The notes: generated from the letters alone by a model not told the origin. DNA of 57,276 nt from JAAYYM01 sp964631375 (GCA_964631375.1 CAZVYQ010000014.1:1-57276), one strand, 5' to 3'. Counted from the stretch's first letter, positions 24,318 to 34,125 are shown. Translations and numbers: made by a program.

Positions 24318-26372
24318 TTATGCCTTGAGCAGACTGTCAACATTTTCCCGATCCACTACTGAAAGTCTGCATCCCATGAATTCCTTAGGGAATGGTTCAT
24401 TGGTAACCAGATGATTGTAAAGCCATATGATTGGATCATGTCCCTGTCCAAACGGATCCTGTGTGATCGTTGCATAGATAATGCCCTTACTGATATATGC
24501 AAAGATTTCCTGATTATCATCAAAACCAACTGTAATGACACGATTTTTCTTACCGCTGTCCTCAATTGCTTTTGCAACAGTTGCCTGTAATCCGGATGTC
24601 ACATAGATGGCATCCAGCTCTGGATGACTATTCAGACAGCTTGCGGCTCTCTGATATACCAACTCAGGAACATCCTTTTCAGCAACCTCATCTATAATAT
24701 GTATCCCCTTGCAGGACGATAATCTGTCCACAAAACCATCTCTCCTGTCGCGATTTACCTGAATTCCCAGATCACCTGTCATGAGAGCAACATTTCCTTT
24801 TTTATTCAAAGCCTTTTCCATACACTTACCAGCCAGCTCGCCCGCTTCTCTGCCATCCGGACTGAATACTGCCAATCTCTTAACCTCAGGATTACAGTCG
24901 CAGTTAAAAGCAACCACCTTGATTCCTTTTGTAATGGCTTCTTTTAAGCCTCTGGTTGCTCCACCCAAGAATCCAGCAAAAATAATACCATCATAATGTT
25001 CATCAATGCATTGCATGATCTTATCATGTACCTGATCATCCAATGGTTTTTCCAACGTTCCGTCAAATGGAAAGTAATCAATCATAACATTCTTGCCGGA
25101 CAATTCCTTTTGAGCATAGAATACACCTTTACGTACACCAAACCAGAAATCATTATCCAGCATCGTCAAAAATGCAATCTTGACCTGCTTTGATCCACCC
25201 TTTGACGTCGGCAGTACAGATGTACTAAACTGACCCAACAAGCTCTGGATACTACCCAACATGCCATTCAGTGCCTCAACATTTTGACTGATCTGTGATG
25301 ATTCTGCTGCTGTTTCTTCAGATGCAGCTGCTATCTCATGAGTCTTTTCCGTGATCAGTTGGGTTGCCCCATGCAGTCTGTCTGCCTGTTGTCTGATCTC
25401 ACCGGAGTTTTGTGCGATTTTTCCTGTTTTATCTGAGATGGCCTGAATACTGCCATGTATCTCAAACGCCTGTTGATTAATAGAAAGTAATGAATCACTT
25501 ACACTTCCGAACGTTTCCTTACTCTGACCAAATGCGGCCTCACACTTCTGAATGCTTTCATTGAACTGTCTGCTGCACTCAATAATCTCGCCCAGGATCT
25601 CTCTGATCGTTCCCATTCCTTCTTTTGTTTCAGCAGACATATGGTTCATTTCATCTGCTACTACCGTAAATCCTCTGCCTGCCTCTCCGGCTCTTGCAGC
25701 CTCTATAGAAGCATTAAATGCAAGCAGGGTCAGCTGATTGTTGATTCCTATGATAATATCGCCGACCTCTTCGATCTGTTTGATTTCTTCATTAAATTTG
25801 ATCAGTATCTGATTGATGCCCTCCAGATCCTGTGTGACTGCATCCATATCTGCCGAGTAGCCGTTGATATCATTAATACTCTTACGACTGGTCTCAACTG
25901 TCACATCCAGACGTCCTTTGATCTGAGACACAGATTCATCAATTTCCTGCATCTGTGCATTACTGGATTCAATCAATTCCAGATTCTTCTCCACAAGTTC
26001 CATTTGCTCTGCAGTTTTTTCTGCAACTGCAGAAACACCGTCAGCAATCTGTTCATTACCCGCCTGATTTGCACTTACGCTTCTCGAAAGTATATCAATC
26101 GCATCTGACAAAGTAATAACATTTACTTTCGTTGCTTCAATAAACGTTAACAGATTGTTTTTAATAGAATCAAATCCACCTGCAAGGATGGAAGCATTGT
26201 TCTTTTTGCTACCCTCCAGCTGAATATCCTCTACATCCAGTTTTCCTTTCGCAATCATATCCGCCTTTTTCGTGATTCGGCTGTAAGATAAATTATTACG
26301 TACAAAAACCAGTCCCAGCACAATCAAAGCTATCGTTTCCACCACCACAAGAACTACCAATATTGTATTCAT
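24318..26372 (-). CDS. Methyl-accepting chemotaxis protein fused to a cytoplasmic periplasmic-binding-like domain
   Basis: Protein of 684 residues. One membrane segment (about 4-24) is followed by a HAMP-like linker and a long coiled-coil signalling domain (about 70-380) whose tip has the chemotaxis signature: NQLTLLAFNASIEAARAGE (212-230). After a Gly/Ser/Lys linker, residues 396-680 resemble sugar-binding proteins of the ribose/LacI fold: VKIAFLTMLDNDFWFGVRKG, then DGIIFAGFLGG, NVALMTGDLGIQVNRDRRDG and VITVGFDDNQEIFAYI. Since only one membrane segment precedes it, the sugar-binding domain should be in the cytoplasm. No outer sensor domain exists. GGGAGG precedes the ATG. It probably senses an internal sugar or metabolite and reports to CheA; the ligand is unknown. 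Confidence 0.92.
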   Translation of the reverse strand: MNTILVVLVVVETIALIVLGLVFVRNNLSYSRITKKADMIAKGKLDVEDIQLEGSKKNNASILAGGFDSIKNNLLTFIEATKVNVITLSDAIDILSRSVSANQAGNEQIADGVSAVAEKTAEQMELVEKNLELIESSNAQMQEIDESVSQIKGRLDVTVETSRKSINDINGYSADMDAVTQDLEGINQILIKFNEEIKQIEEVGDIIIGINNQLTLLAFNASIEAARAGEAGRGFTVVADEMNHMSAETKEGMGTIREILGEIIECSRQFNESIQKCEAAFGQSKETFGSVSDSLLSINQQAFEIHGSIQAISDKTGKIAQNSGEIRQQADRLHGATQLITEKTHEIAAASEETAAESSQISQNVEALNGMLGSIQSLLGQFSTSVLPTSKGGSKQVKIAFLTMLDNDFWFGVRKGVFYAQKELSGKNVMIDYFPFDGTLEKPLDDQVHDKIMQCIDEHYDGIIFAGFLGGATRGLKEAITKGIKVVAFNCDCNPEVKRLAVFSPDGREAGELAGKCMEKALNKKGNVALMTGDLGIQVNRDRRDGFVDRLSSCKGIHIIDEVAEKDVPELVYQRAASCLNSHPELDAIYVTSGLQATVAKAIEDSGKKNRVITVGFDDNQEIFAYISKGIIYATITQDPFGQGHDPIIWLYNHLVTNEPFPKEFMGCRLSVVDRENVDSLLKA

Positions 26373-26528
26373 ACAATCCCTCCCGACAATAAATACATTG
26401 ATAACCTATATTATAACAAATAAATTGTCTGATTGAAACAAGAAAAAACGTACATGTTCTGACGCTTTCATGTAAAAATAATTCTAGTCGTGTAAGAATT
26501 CTGTTATATTTTCGTTGTATTATTGTTA

Positions 26529-26540
26529 TAAAGCCGCCCT
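26529..26540 (+). repeat. 12-bp GC-rich inverted repeat, left copy flanking the FtsX/ABC pair
   Basis: TAAAGCCGCCCT occurs here and as its exact reverse complement at 29679-29690. The two copies lie just before the permease gene and just after the ATPase gene. They stand out from the AT-rich surroundings. Confidence 0.5.
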
Positions 26541-26585
26541 ATGATGAATATGACCGAAAGGAAATCAAACGAAAGGGTAATGAAT

Positions 26586-28880
26586 ATGTGGATTAAAAAA
26601 ATTAAAAAGAAAAAATTTCAGTTTGTGTTAATCTCTCTGATGCTGTGCTTTACCTCTCTTATTCTGGCCGCCTGTGTTAGTTTTGTGGTAGAAATTTCTG
26701 CTTATACAAAGGAATTCGTATCCTACCGTAACTGCCCCAGACTGATTGCATTATGCAAGGAGGCATATGATCAGGAATATTTTACAGAACATTCGGAGTT
26801 GATGGCTCAGACAGACCGAATCACGAACTGTGATGTCACTGTCTTTGACAACAATTTCTGGTTTGGAGAAAAGCAACTGAAGACATACATCAATCTAGCA
26901 TACCATGTTGATACAACAGATACCTTTATGCATCAACTGAAACTCCTACAGGGGGAGGGAAATGGTCCTGCTGATGGTGAGATCTGGATCAATTCTGTAA
27001 CTGCAGACTCCTATGGGATTAAAGTGGGAGATATCATCCATATGGGCTCATCTGACGGAAAAGCTTTTAGGATAGGGGGCGTTGTTGCTACTCTTGCCTG
27101 TCCGTCACCTTATCTGGGAGTCCTCCCATACTATATCAGCGATGATACTGCCTCACTACTTAACGGTAAAGCCTTTAAAAGTTACTCCTTCTTCTCAAAA
27201 AACGACATGAATTCACAGGACTACATCAATCTGCTTCCGGAGGATTTCATTATGAATGCCCTGACAACACTGGATGCAAACGGAATTAACATCAGTATCT
27301 CCTATCTTTCTAATATCTTTGGAGGAATCGGAGTACTGGCTGCAGTGATCGTGTTCATCGTTTCATTGATTATCATCCGTTTTATCATCATCTCAACTCT
27401 TTCAAAAGAGTACATAGAAATCGGCACCTATAAGGCACTGGGCTTTACAGAAACCCAGATTACAGGATTTTACCTAAAAAGCTTTACGTCTGCAGGTATT
27501 TTGGGAATTATCATTGGTGGTATATGTAGCTTTCCTCTAATCAAATATCTATGCAGTAAGGTAATCCGGCATACAGGTTCCTTTCAGTTAACTGAAAGAT
27601 CTGTAGTCGCTGCCTTATGTACAGCAGTGTTTCTAACGATCATGCTGATTGCAGGTGTGCTGCTCTCCCTATGCAGAACCAGAAAGATTACCCCTGTAGA
27701 GGCATTTTCCATCAGTAACGCTTCCACAAAAAAGAAAATTGCCAGATCACTGATTAAAAATGCATATTCCCCACTCTCCATGGCTGTCAATGACATTGTC
27801 AGAAAGAAACGTACCAGTATCATTACACTTACTGTGTTGATCATTTCCTTTTATATGTCTACCCTGTTTCTCTCTCTGAATTACTCTCTACAAAGAATGG
27901 ACGAAATGACAGGACAATGGTTCACATTTCCGCAATATTCAGCCATTATTACGACCATAGGACAAAATAAGGAGCTTGAAGACTTTTTGGATCAGTCAGA
28001 TCTGATCGACTATTATCTCTACAGTAACATGGATATTGATCTCTCAGGAATTCGTTCTTCGTATGATATCAATATGAATGACATTTACGTCGAAATCTAT
28101 AATGACTGCTCAGAGGAAGCTCTGGGACTTCCGTTAGTGGATGGCAGACATCCCAATTCAAATGACGAGATATTGTTGTCTTATGATCTTGCAAAGAAGA
28201 TCGGATTAGAAACCGGAGATTGGTTCAGTATCGAAAATGATCATTACTCCAACGACTATCTGGTCACAGGTCTTTTCTCCAGTATGTATAACGGAGGACT
28301 GAATATTCTGATGGATGGTGAGGAATTTGCACTGTTTCAAAAGCCTGACGATTATAACCAGATCAGTCTCTATGCAAAAAACGGTATCACCTATCAGGAA
28401 CTTGAGGATTCTCTAAAGGAACGTTTCCCAGAGATCACCATCTCACAGACTGAGCCTTTCTTAGAAGGTTCCATGAATTCGCTGAACAGTATTTCTCAGC
28501 CATTGACAACATTGTTTGCAATCATTTTCTCGTTTTTCAGTTTACTGAATATCATCAATCTATTACTCATGAACAATATTGAGAATCGACGACAATATGG
28601 AATTTTAAAAGCAATGGGTTTTACCAATGGTTACATCTGTATAAAAAACATGCTTCGAATCAGTCTGCTGACTGTTATAGCAGCCACTTTATCACTGATC
28701 ATACATGAAACACTTTCACAAAAACTGGTTTTTGCTGTCATTCATGTCAATGGTTTGATTCATAATGCTTCTCTAGCCTTCACTGTAACCGGCATTCTGT
28801 TTACAGTCATCATACTGACAACCGCCATGTTTACCCTTCCTCTCATAAAGATCGCTCCCACTGATCTAATGGAAGAATAA
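26586..28880 (+). CDS. FtsX-type ABC transporter permease
   Basis: Integral membrane subunit of about 764 residues with two FtsX-like units. A membrane anchor near the N-terminus is followed by an outer region of about 220 residues, then three membrane segments (IGVLAAVIVFIVSLIIIRFI onward). This pattern repeats in the second half, with conserved cytoplasmic turns EIGTYKALGFT and QYGILKAMGFTNGY. I chose the ATG at 26586 because GAAAGGG is 8 nt upstream; earlier in-frame ATGs lack a site. It forms an operon with the ATPase and the two-component system downstream. Related systems export or sense peptide antibiotics (Bce/Vex-like), which fits the linked kinase; substrate unknown. Confidence 0.9.
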   Translation: MWIKKIKKKKFQFVLISLMLCFTSLILAACVSFVVEISAYTKEFVSYRNCPRLIALCKEAYDQEYFTEHSELMAQTDRITNCDVTVFDNNFWFGEKQLKTYINLAYHVDTTDTFMHQLKLLQGEGNGPADGEIWINSVTADSYGIKVGDIIHMGSSDGKAFRIGGVVATLACPSPYLGVLPYYISDDTASLLNGKAFKSYSFFSKNDMNSQDYINLLPEDFIMNALTTLDANGINISISYLSNIFGGIGVLAAVIVFIVSLIIIRFIIISTLSKEYIEIGTYKALGFTETQITGFYLKSFTSAGILGIIIGGICSFPLIKYLCSKVIRHTGSFQLTERSVVAALCTAVFLTIMLIAGVLLSLCRTRKITPVEAFSISNASTKKKIARSLIKNAYSPLSMAVNDIVRKKRTSIITLTVLIISFYMSTLFLSLNYSLQRMDEMTGQWFTFPQYSAIITTIGQNKELEDFLDQSDLIDYYLYSNMDIDLSGIRSSYDINMNDIYVEIYNDCSEEALGLPLVDGRHPNSNDEILLSYDLAKKIGLETGDWFSIENDHYSNDYLVTGLFSSMYNGGLNILMDGEEFALFQKPDDYNQISLYAKNGITYQELEDSLKERFPEITISQTEPFLEGSMNSLNSISQPLTTLFAIIFSFFSLLNIINLLLMNNIENRRQYGILKAMGFTNGYICIKNMLRISLLTVIAATLSLIIHETLSQKLVFAVIHVNGLIHNASLAFTVTGILFTVIILTTAMFTLPLIKIAPTDLMEE

Positions 28881-28911
28881 ACTAACCTAAATAAAGAAAG
28901 GATCATCTACC

Positions 28912-29667
28912 ATGAAGAAAACAATTATTAAAACAAATAAACTTTGCAAAAGCTTTATAACAGGAAAAACTTCAAATAACGTTCTCCGTAATATTGATCT
29001 TGAGATCTACGAGGGGGACTTTACAATCATTATGGGAAGCTCGGGTAGTGGAAAGTCAACTCTCCTATACTCTCTCTCCACCATGGATCAGCCCACCAGT
29101 GGAAACGTCACACTCCTCGGACATGACCTGGCGGCTCTCAGCCCCCGTGAAATAGCAGATATCAGAAAAAAGGAGATATCCTTTGTATTCCAAAGTATGA
29201 ATCTTCTGACAGAACTCAATGCCTTTGAAAACATTGCATATTGCGGTTACGGAACAGATACAAAGGAACAGATCAATCAGAAAACCACCAAGTTATTGGA
29301 ATCACTGGAACTAGCTGACGCAGCGTCCAAGTATCCTTCTGAACTATCCGGCGGACAACAACAGAGAATTGCAATCGGTCGAGCATTGATCGGCGGAGCC
29401 AAAATCATCTTTGGGGATGAACCTACAGGCGCACTAAACTCTTCCATGGGAAAACAGGTGCTGGATATCTTCACCAAACTGAACAATGAAGGACAGTCCA
29501 TCGTGATGGTCACACATGACATTAAGGCTGCTGCCAGAGCAACCCGTCTCCTCTATCTGTCTGATGGAAAAATCGACGGAGAACTAAACCTCGGCCCATA
29601 TTCGGAGGAAAACAAGAGACAACGGGAACAAAAAATCTTTGCATTTTTAGATGAGCACAACTGGTAA
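28912..29667 (+). CDS. ABC transporter ATP-binding protein (MacB/LolD type)
   Basis: ATPase of 251 residues for the FtsX-type permease directly upstream (31 nt gap). It has Walker A MGSSGSGKST (41-50), a Q-loop around VFQSMNLLTELNA, signature ELSGGQQQRIAIGRAL, Walker B IIFGDEPTGAL and the switch His in VTHDIKAAARA. The DEPTGAL form is typical of MacB/LolD/BceA-type ATPases. AAAGGA precedes the ATG. Function: powers mechanotransmission by the FtsX permease, likely in export of or defence against antimicrobial peptides. Confidence 0.94.
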   Translation: MKKTIIKTNKLCKSFITGKTSNNVLRNIDLEIYEGDFTIIMGSSGSGKSTLLYSLSTMDQPTSGNVTLLGHDLAALSPREIADIRKKEISFVFQSMNLLTELNAFENIAYCGYGTDTKEQINQKTTKLLESLELADAASKYPSELSGGQQQRIAIGRALIGGAKIIFGDEPTGALNSSMGKQVLDIFTKLNNEGQSIVMVTHDIKAAARATRLLYLSDGKIDGELNLGPYSEENKRQREQKIFAFLDEHNW

Positions 29668-29678
29668 ACAATAAGTGA

Positions 29679-29690
29679 AGGGCGGCTTTA
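29679..29690 (-). repeat. 12-bp GC-rich inverted repeat, right copy
   Basis: AGGGCGGCTTTA is the exact reverse complement of 26529-26540. Nearby, CATTGTACAATG at 29705-29716 is a perfect 12-bp palindrome in the gap between the ATPase and response regulator genes. Confidence 0.5.
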
Positions 29691-29762
29691 CAAGGTATTT
29701 CATCCATTGTACAATGAATAAAACCATCATTGTTTTCATTTTCTCAGGAGGTGTCGCATCAT

Positions 29763-30461
29763 ATGGCAAATGAAAAAATTCTAGTAATAGAAGATGATAA
29801 AGAGATCAGTGAGATCATATGCGGCTACCTGCGCAAGGAAAATTACAATGTACGCTGTACCTATGATGGAGAATCCGGGATTCGACTATTTCAAGAATTT
29901 GAACCACAGCTGATCCTTCTGGACATCATGCTGCCAAAGATCGACGGAACCGAGGTATGTCGCCTCATCAGAGCAACTTCCAATGTCCCGATTATGATCA
30001 TTTCAGCCAAGAGTGAGGATATGGATAAATTACTACTTTTAGGAATCGGAGCGGATGATTATCTGACAAAACCCTTTTCCCTAATCGAATTAGGCGCCAG
30101 AGTCCGCTCGCATCTTCGACGCTTTACAACACTGGGAAGTGCCATCACAGAGACATCTGCCTCAAAACAGTTACGAACCTATGACAATATTTCTGTAGAT
30201 ACCGCCAGTCATACTGTCACCGTCTACGGGGAAGAAATCGAACTGACTTCCAGAGAATTTGCACTTTTAGACTTTCTCTCCAGTCATCCGTCGCAGGTAT
30301 TCACAAAAGACCAACTGATTGACCGCGTATGGGGTTATACAGAATACATAGACCTAAATACCATAACCGTATATGTCGGCAGACTACGGGAAAAGCTTGC
30401 CGCTGATAAGCAATGCCATATTAAAACTGTATGGGGAGTGGGCTATAAATGGGAGACATAA
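29763..30461 (+). CDS. OmpR-family response regulator
   Basis: Response regulator of 232 residues. The receiver has IEDDKEIS, phospho-acceptor Asp54 in LILLDIMLPKIDG, IISAKSE and the KPFS lysine. The C-terminal winged helix includes LTSREFALLDFLSSHPSQVF and YIDLNTITVYVGRLREKL. I chose the ATG at 29763, behind CAGGAGG, giving the normal MANEKILVIEDD start. It overlaps the kinase gene by 13 nt. It probably controls the ABC operon upstream; the palindrome and inverted repeats in the flanking gaps are candidate sites. Confidence 0.95.
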   Translation: MANEKILVIEDDKEISEIICGYLRKENYNVRCTYDGESGIRLFQEFEPQLILLDIMLPKIDGTEVCRLIRATSNVPIMIISAKSEDMDKLLLLGIGADDYLTKPFSLIELGARVRSHLRRFTTLGSAITETSASKQLRTYDNISVDTASHTVTVYGEEIELTSREFALLDFLSSHPSQVFTKDQLIDRVWGYTEYIDLNTITVYVGRLREKLAADKQCHIKTVWGVGYKWET

Positions 30462-31780
30462 TCCATCGTAAAATCCTATTATGTATTGCAGCCGTCATAA
30501 GTACACTGGTACTTACGGCTGCTTTCTTATGCACCAGAGGAATCTATGACGAACTAAAAAAACCGGATTTCAATACCGTACATACGGAGGTCAATCAATT
30601 ACTCACTAAAATTGAAAACAGCGGTGAATTTGAACACCCTGTATCTTATCCCTATGCTGTTATTCTACCTGACGGAACTGTCATATATCAGAACAAACTG
30701 ACACTCAATCATCATGTCAACCTTCATTCACTGGGTACGGGAGCAACAGAGTATTACATGGTTCCCATTCAGAGTGAAGATACCATCACTGGTATTCTAT
30801 ATGTTGAATTATATCCCTATTTCTGCGGGAATCATCCACAGAGCATTGCATTGTGGGTAACTCTTTTTGTAGTGATCCTAATCCTTGCAGTCGGAATCCT
30901 TCTGATCCTGTTTCATACCCTTCAAAGAGATATTTTCACCCCAATCAGACAACTGCATGACTCCACCAACGACATCCTCTATGGGAAACTGAACCAACCT
31001 GTCCGGTATGATTATGATGGTGAGGTAGGTACACTGTGCCATGATTTCGAACTGATGAGAAAGGAACTGGCTGACGGTTTGCGTCGTGAACAAACCCTCA
31101 AGGATGACGAGAAACTGTTAATGGCAAGCATCAGTCATGACCTAAAAACTCCCCTTGCAACTGTACAGGGCTATCTTGAGAGTATCTGTATCGGTGTGAT
31201 CACAGATGAGGAAGAAATCAAACGATATTGTCAGAATGCATTGAATAAAACAGTAATGTTAGGGAATCTGACCAATGATATTTTAGAACATTCCAAAGCT
31301 GAGTTACGACAACTTTCTATCGAAAAGGAAGAACTCTATACTACAGAATTCTTCGATACACTTACTTCAGAACTCGCAGCAGATGCCGCATCCCGCGGCT
31401 TTACCTTGCAGACAGGAGAAATCCCTAATATCCTCATCAGTCTGGATCGTCTGCGAATCACACAGGTATTTGAAAATATCGTTGGTAACTCCTTTAAATA
31501 TGGACATGAAAAAGGAAGAATCCTTATCGAATTCTCCCTACAGCAACAGTTTCTGATTGTAACAATTGAAGACGATGGTCAAGGCATCCCGTCCGAAGAC
31601 CTTCCCTTTGTATTCCAGAAATTCTTCCGTACAGACAAAGCTCGTACACAGAGCATCCCCGGCTCCGGACTTGGTCTTTCCATTGCAAAATATATTGTAG
31701 AACAACACGGAGGATCAATCGAGTGTGACAGTATCCTTGGTACCGGTACCATCGTTCGATTCAGCCTTAGTATTGATTAA
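30449..31780 (+). CDS. Sensor histidine kinase
   Basis: Membrane kinase of 443 residues. Two membrane segments (about 8-30 and 133-155) enclose a short outer domain of about 100 residues. A HAMP-like linker follows, then the phospho-acceptor His230 in SISHDLKTPLATVQGYLES and the ATP-binding domain with VFENIVGNSFKYG (N box), DDGQGI and GSGLGLSIAKYIVEQHGG. It should phosphorylate the response regulator encoded just upstream. It ends 3 nt from the stop of the convergent GGDEF gene, with no visible terminator. Confidence 0.95.
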   Translation: MGDIIHRKILLCIAAVISTLVLTAAFLCTRGIYDELKKPDFNTVHTEVNQLLTKIENSGEFEHPVSYPYAVILPDGTVIYQNKLTLNHHVNLHSLGTGATEYYMVPIQSEDTITGILYVELYPYFCGNHPQSIALWVTLFVVILILAVGILLILFHTLQRDIFTPIRQLHDSTNDILYGKLNQPVRYDYDGEVGTLCHDFELMRKELADGLRREQTLKDDEKLLMASISHDLKTPLATVQGYLESICIGVITDEEEIKRYCQNALNKTVMLGNLTNDILEHSKAELRQLSIEKEELYTTEFFDTLTSELAADAASRGFTLQTGEIPNILISLDRLRITQVFENIVGNSFKYGHEKGRILIEFSLQQQFLIVTIEDDGQGIPSEDLPFVFQKFFRTDKARTQSIPGSGLGLSIAKYIVEQHGGSIECDSILGTGTIVRFSLSID

Positions 31781-31783
31781 AGA

Positions 31784-32938
31784 TTATTTCCTTTTTCTTG
31801 CCTTCCGATTATTCTTGATCCTGAACATTTCCGCATCAGCTGCACAGATCAAATCGTTAATTGTACTGATGTCATTCATGCCACATTGAACAGCCCCGAT
31901 ACTGATACATAAACGATAGGGTTTCTTTTCTTCTTTAGTCATGTTCTCCAATATTTGATTCATACTGTTACGAAACATGTTCAGATCCTTTTCCTCGATA
32001 TTCTCTATGATGACAGCAAACTCATCACCACCATACCGGGCAATAAAAGCATCTCTCTGCTTAAAGGTCTGCTTCAAGGCATCTGACACCATGATCAGGG
32101 CTTCATCTCCCTCAGTATGTCCGTGTGTATCATTTATTTCTTTGAAATCATCCACATCCATCAGTAAAAAGAAGATCTTATTATTACCTATGATACCGGA
32201 AATCCTTCGTTCCAGATACCGATTGAGTTGCCCTCTGTTATTAAGCTGCGTTAAAGCATCCAGAGTCAGATTATGATTCTGTTCATTGAGATAGATCAGC
32301 AATACGGACATTGTCAGACATGGTATATAGATGCTCAATCCATAGTGGAGCGCCTGAAACACTGTTCCAATCAAGGGAAAAATAGGAAACGAAGCCAACA
32401 GAATACAGTTTCGTTTTCTTGTCTCATAGATCTCCTTGCGATAGCGTATGATCGCCATGGCAGAAGCCCCGACAACAAAGATCACCGGAACACAGATCAT
32501 TATATTAAAAAAGGTTCCTCTCACATATTCCTTATTCTCATTAATGTAGAAAATCCAATGTGTGAAAGGGGTGATTATTATCAAAATCGAGGACAGGACA
32601 ACCGGAAGTGTAACCGAAAGCATCTTCTTTTTCTTGTATACAATCGATCCGATTAGTTTCTCAAACACATAAAGAAACCAGAAATATGTAATCAAAGCAA
32701 TCAAAATATCTCCGCCACCATTGATCACATACTGCAGCACAACCGATCCACGAAAATCCTTTCCGTCTAACATCCAGCTAAGGGTATCAAGAATGTCCAG
32801 TAGAATCCCAGTCACCATAACGCTTCTGAGCAGTCTGTCACATAGAGTTCTGCCACGATGATAGAGAGAGTTGATATATAGTATTAGCAATATACATAAT
32901 GGAAATAAACCACTACTTAGATAATAGGCAACGTACAT
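31784..32938 (-). CDS. Membrane-bound GGDEF diguanylate cyclase
   Basis: Protein of 384 residues. Six or seven membrane segments occupy about residues 1-215, then a GGDEF domain from about 220 to the end. The active-site loop is intact (RYGGDEFAVI), as are LTQLNNRGQLNRYL and DVDDFKEINDTHGHTEGDEAL. It should make cyclic di-GMP from GTP; the membrane part may sense an unknown signal. No EAL domain is attached. GGAG precedes the ATG. The gene stands alone, separated from the upstream acyltransferase by an 11-bp inverted repeat. Confidence 0.93.
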   Translation of the reverse strand: MYVAYYLSSGLFPLCILLILYINSLYHRGRTLCDRLLRSVMVTGILLDILDTLSWMLDGKDFRGSVVLQYVINGGGDILIALITYFWFLYVFEKLIGSIVYKKKKMLSVTLPVVLSSILIIITPFTHWIFYINENKEYVRGTFFNIMICVPVIFVVGASAMAIIRYRKEIYETRKRNCILLASFPIFPLIGTVFQALHYGLSIYIPCLTMSVLLIYLNEQNHNLTLDALTQLNNRGQLNRYLERRISGIIGNNKIFFLLMDVDDFKEINDTHGHTEGDEALIMVSDALKQTFKQRDAFIARYGGDEFAVIIENIEEKDLNMFRNSMNQILENMTKEEKKPYRLCISIGAVQCGMNDISTINDLICAADAEMFRIKNNRKARKRK

Positions 32939-32967
32939 GTAAGTCTCCAGTTTTTCTGTCTCAACGA

Positions 32968-33001
32968 AAAATGATGTAAGTCATACGACATACATCATTT
33001 T
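32968..33001 (-). terminator. Inverted repeat between acyltransferase and GGDEF genes, terminator-like
   Basis: Perfect 11-bp arms AAAATGATGTA (32968-32978) and TACATCATTTT (32991-33001) with a 12-base loop that has a short inner GTC/GAC pairing. On the minus strand the stem ends in TTTTTCG. It lies 42 nt after the acyltransferase stop. An operator for the GGDEF gene is an alternative reading. Confidence 0.55.
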
Positions 33002-33042
33002 ATGCTTTTCATAGAATGAATGTCAAGCCATTCAGGCATATT

Positions 33043-34125
33043 CTATTCACCATATTTTGATGACTTTTTAGATCCCTTTATTCCTAATACAAGATATCTG
33101 ATAACGGGAATTCTCCTAAACAATTCATAAATTAACAGAGTCAAAGCAAATTCCAGTATCAGTGCTACGAAATACATGACGGCAACAGGAAGATGACTGT
33201 AATGAATCAACAGATAACAGGCTGCAAGAACAATCGGGTAATGTACAACATATAAACCAAAACTTGACCTTGTCATATATTCAGAAAATCTACTGGTTTT
33301 ATTCCACCAGGCTTTCCCACATCCCAGAATTGCAAGCATTGCAATCCAAAGATATATATTCGTAAAGATACTTTGCAGACATGCTTCATCTGCATAGCTC
33401 TTACCAAAATAGTAAATTGTATATCCCACACCAGCTATGACTGCTGCAATGAGAAGCGGAATATGCGCTTTCTCGACTCTTTCCTGAACTTCATCATGAG
33501 GAAATACAAAATATCCAATCAAATATACTACAAAGTAGATGCCAAAACGATAGGTTGTAACTACCGGCAAATTCAGAATCTGTGCTGCTCCCCAAACCGG
33601 AAGCACGAGCAGTAACAAGGTCACCAGGTTACACTTTCCGCACAAGGTCCACAGTTTCTCTGATGCCTTAATCTTACGGATTAGAAACAGTAGCCAAGAA
33701 AACAGAAACAGCATCTGGATAAACCACAGAGGTCCTGTTCCGGTTAACACAAACAAGGGATACCTTAGTAATACAGGTAATTGTTCAACGACACCACCAT
33801 TATTCATGTTCAGATAACCCCCGATCCATTGGTAGACAAATAGACCTAAGGTTGACGGAACGAGAAGTTTTGTCACTTTACTTTTCATAAACTCCTTATC
33901 AGAACGTTGATCAAGTGCATATCTGCTGCTAATCCCGGCAATTAAAAACAATATTGTCATGAACCAAGGATATATGAGATAGAGAATCGCATCCTGATAG
34001 TATGTATTTCCGGGACTTCCAACATTGCCCATAACGCCTACGTGATTATACAGATAGAATACATGATAAACCAGTACCAGTACTACCGTTGCCCATCTGA
34101 TATTGTCTAAATATGTTCTTCTCAT
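33043..34125 (-). CDS. Acyltransferase family 3 membrane protein
   Basis: Integral membrane protein of 360 residues with about ten membrane segments. The opening RRTYLDNIRWATVVLVLVYHVFYLYNHV carries the conserved Asp/Arg and the YH pair (His22) of acyltransferase-3 proteins. These enzymes O-acylate sugars of surface polysaccharides or other extracellular molecules using cytoplasmic acyl-CoA. Its ATG overlaps the stop of the AbrB-like gene (ATGA), so the two form a coupled pair. The acceptor is unknown. Confidence 0.9.
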   Translation of the reverse strand: MRRTYLDNIRWATVVLVLVYHVFYLYNHVGVMGNVGSPGNTYYQDAILYLIYPWFMTILFLIAGISSRYALDQRSDKEFMKSKVTKLLVPSTLGLFVYQWIGGYLNMNNGGVVEQLPVLLRYPLFVLTGTGPLWFIQMLFLFSWLLFLIRKIKASEKLWTLCGKCNLVTLLLLVLPVWGAAQILNLPVVTTYRFGIYFVVYLIGYFVFPHDEVQERVEKAHIPLLIAAVIAGVGYTIYYFGKSYADEACLQSIFTNIYLWIAMLAILGCGKAWWNKTSRFSEYMTRSSFGLYVVHYPIVLAACYLLIHYSHLPVAVMYFVALILEFALTLLIYELFRRIPVIRYLVLGIKGSKKSSKYGE

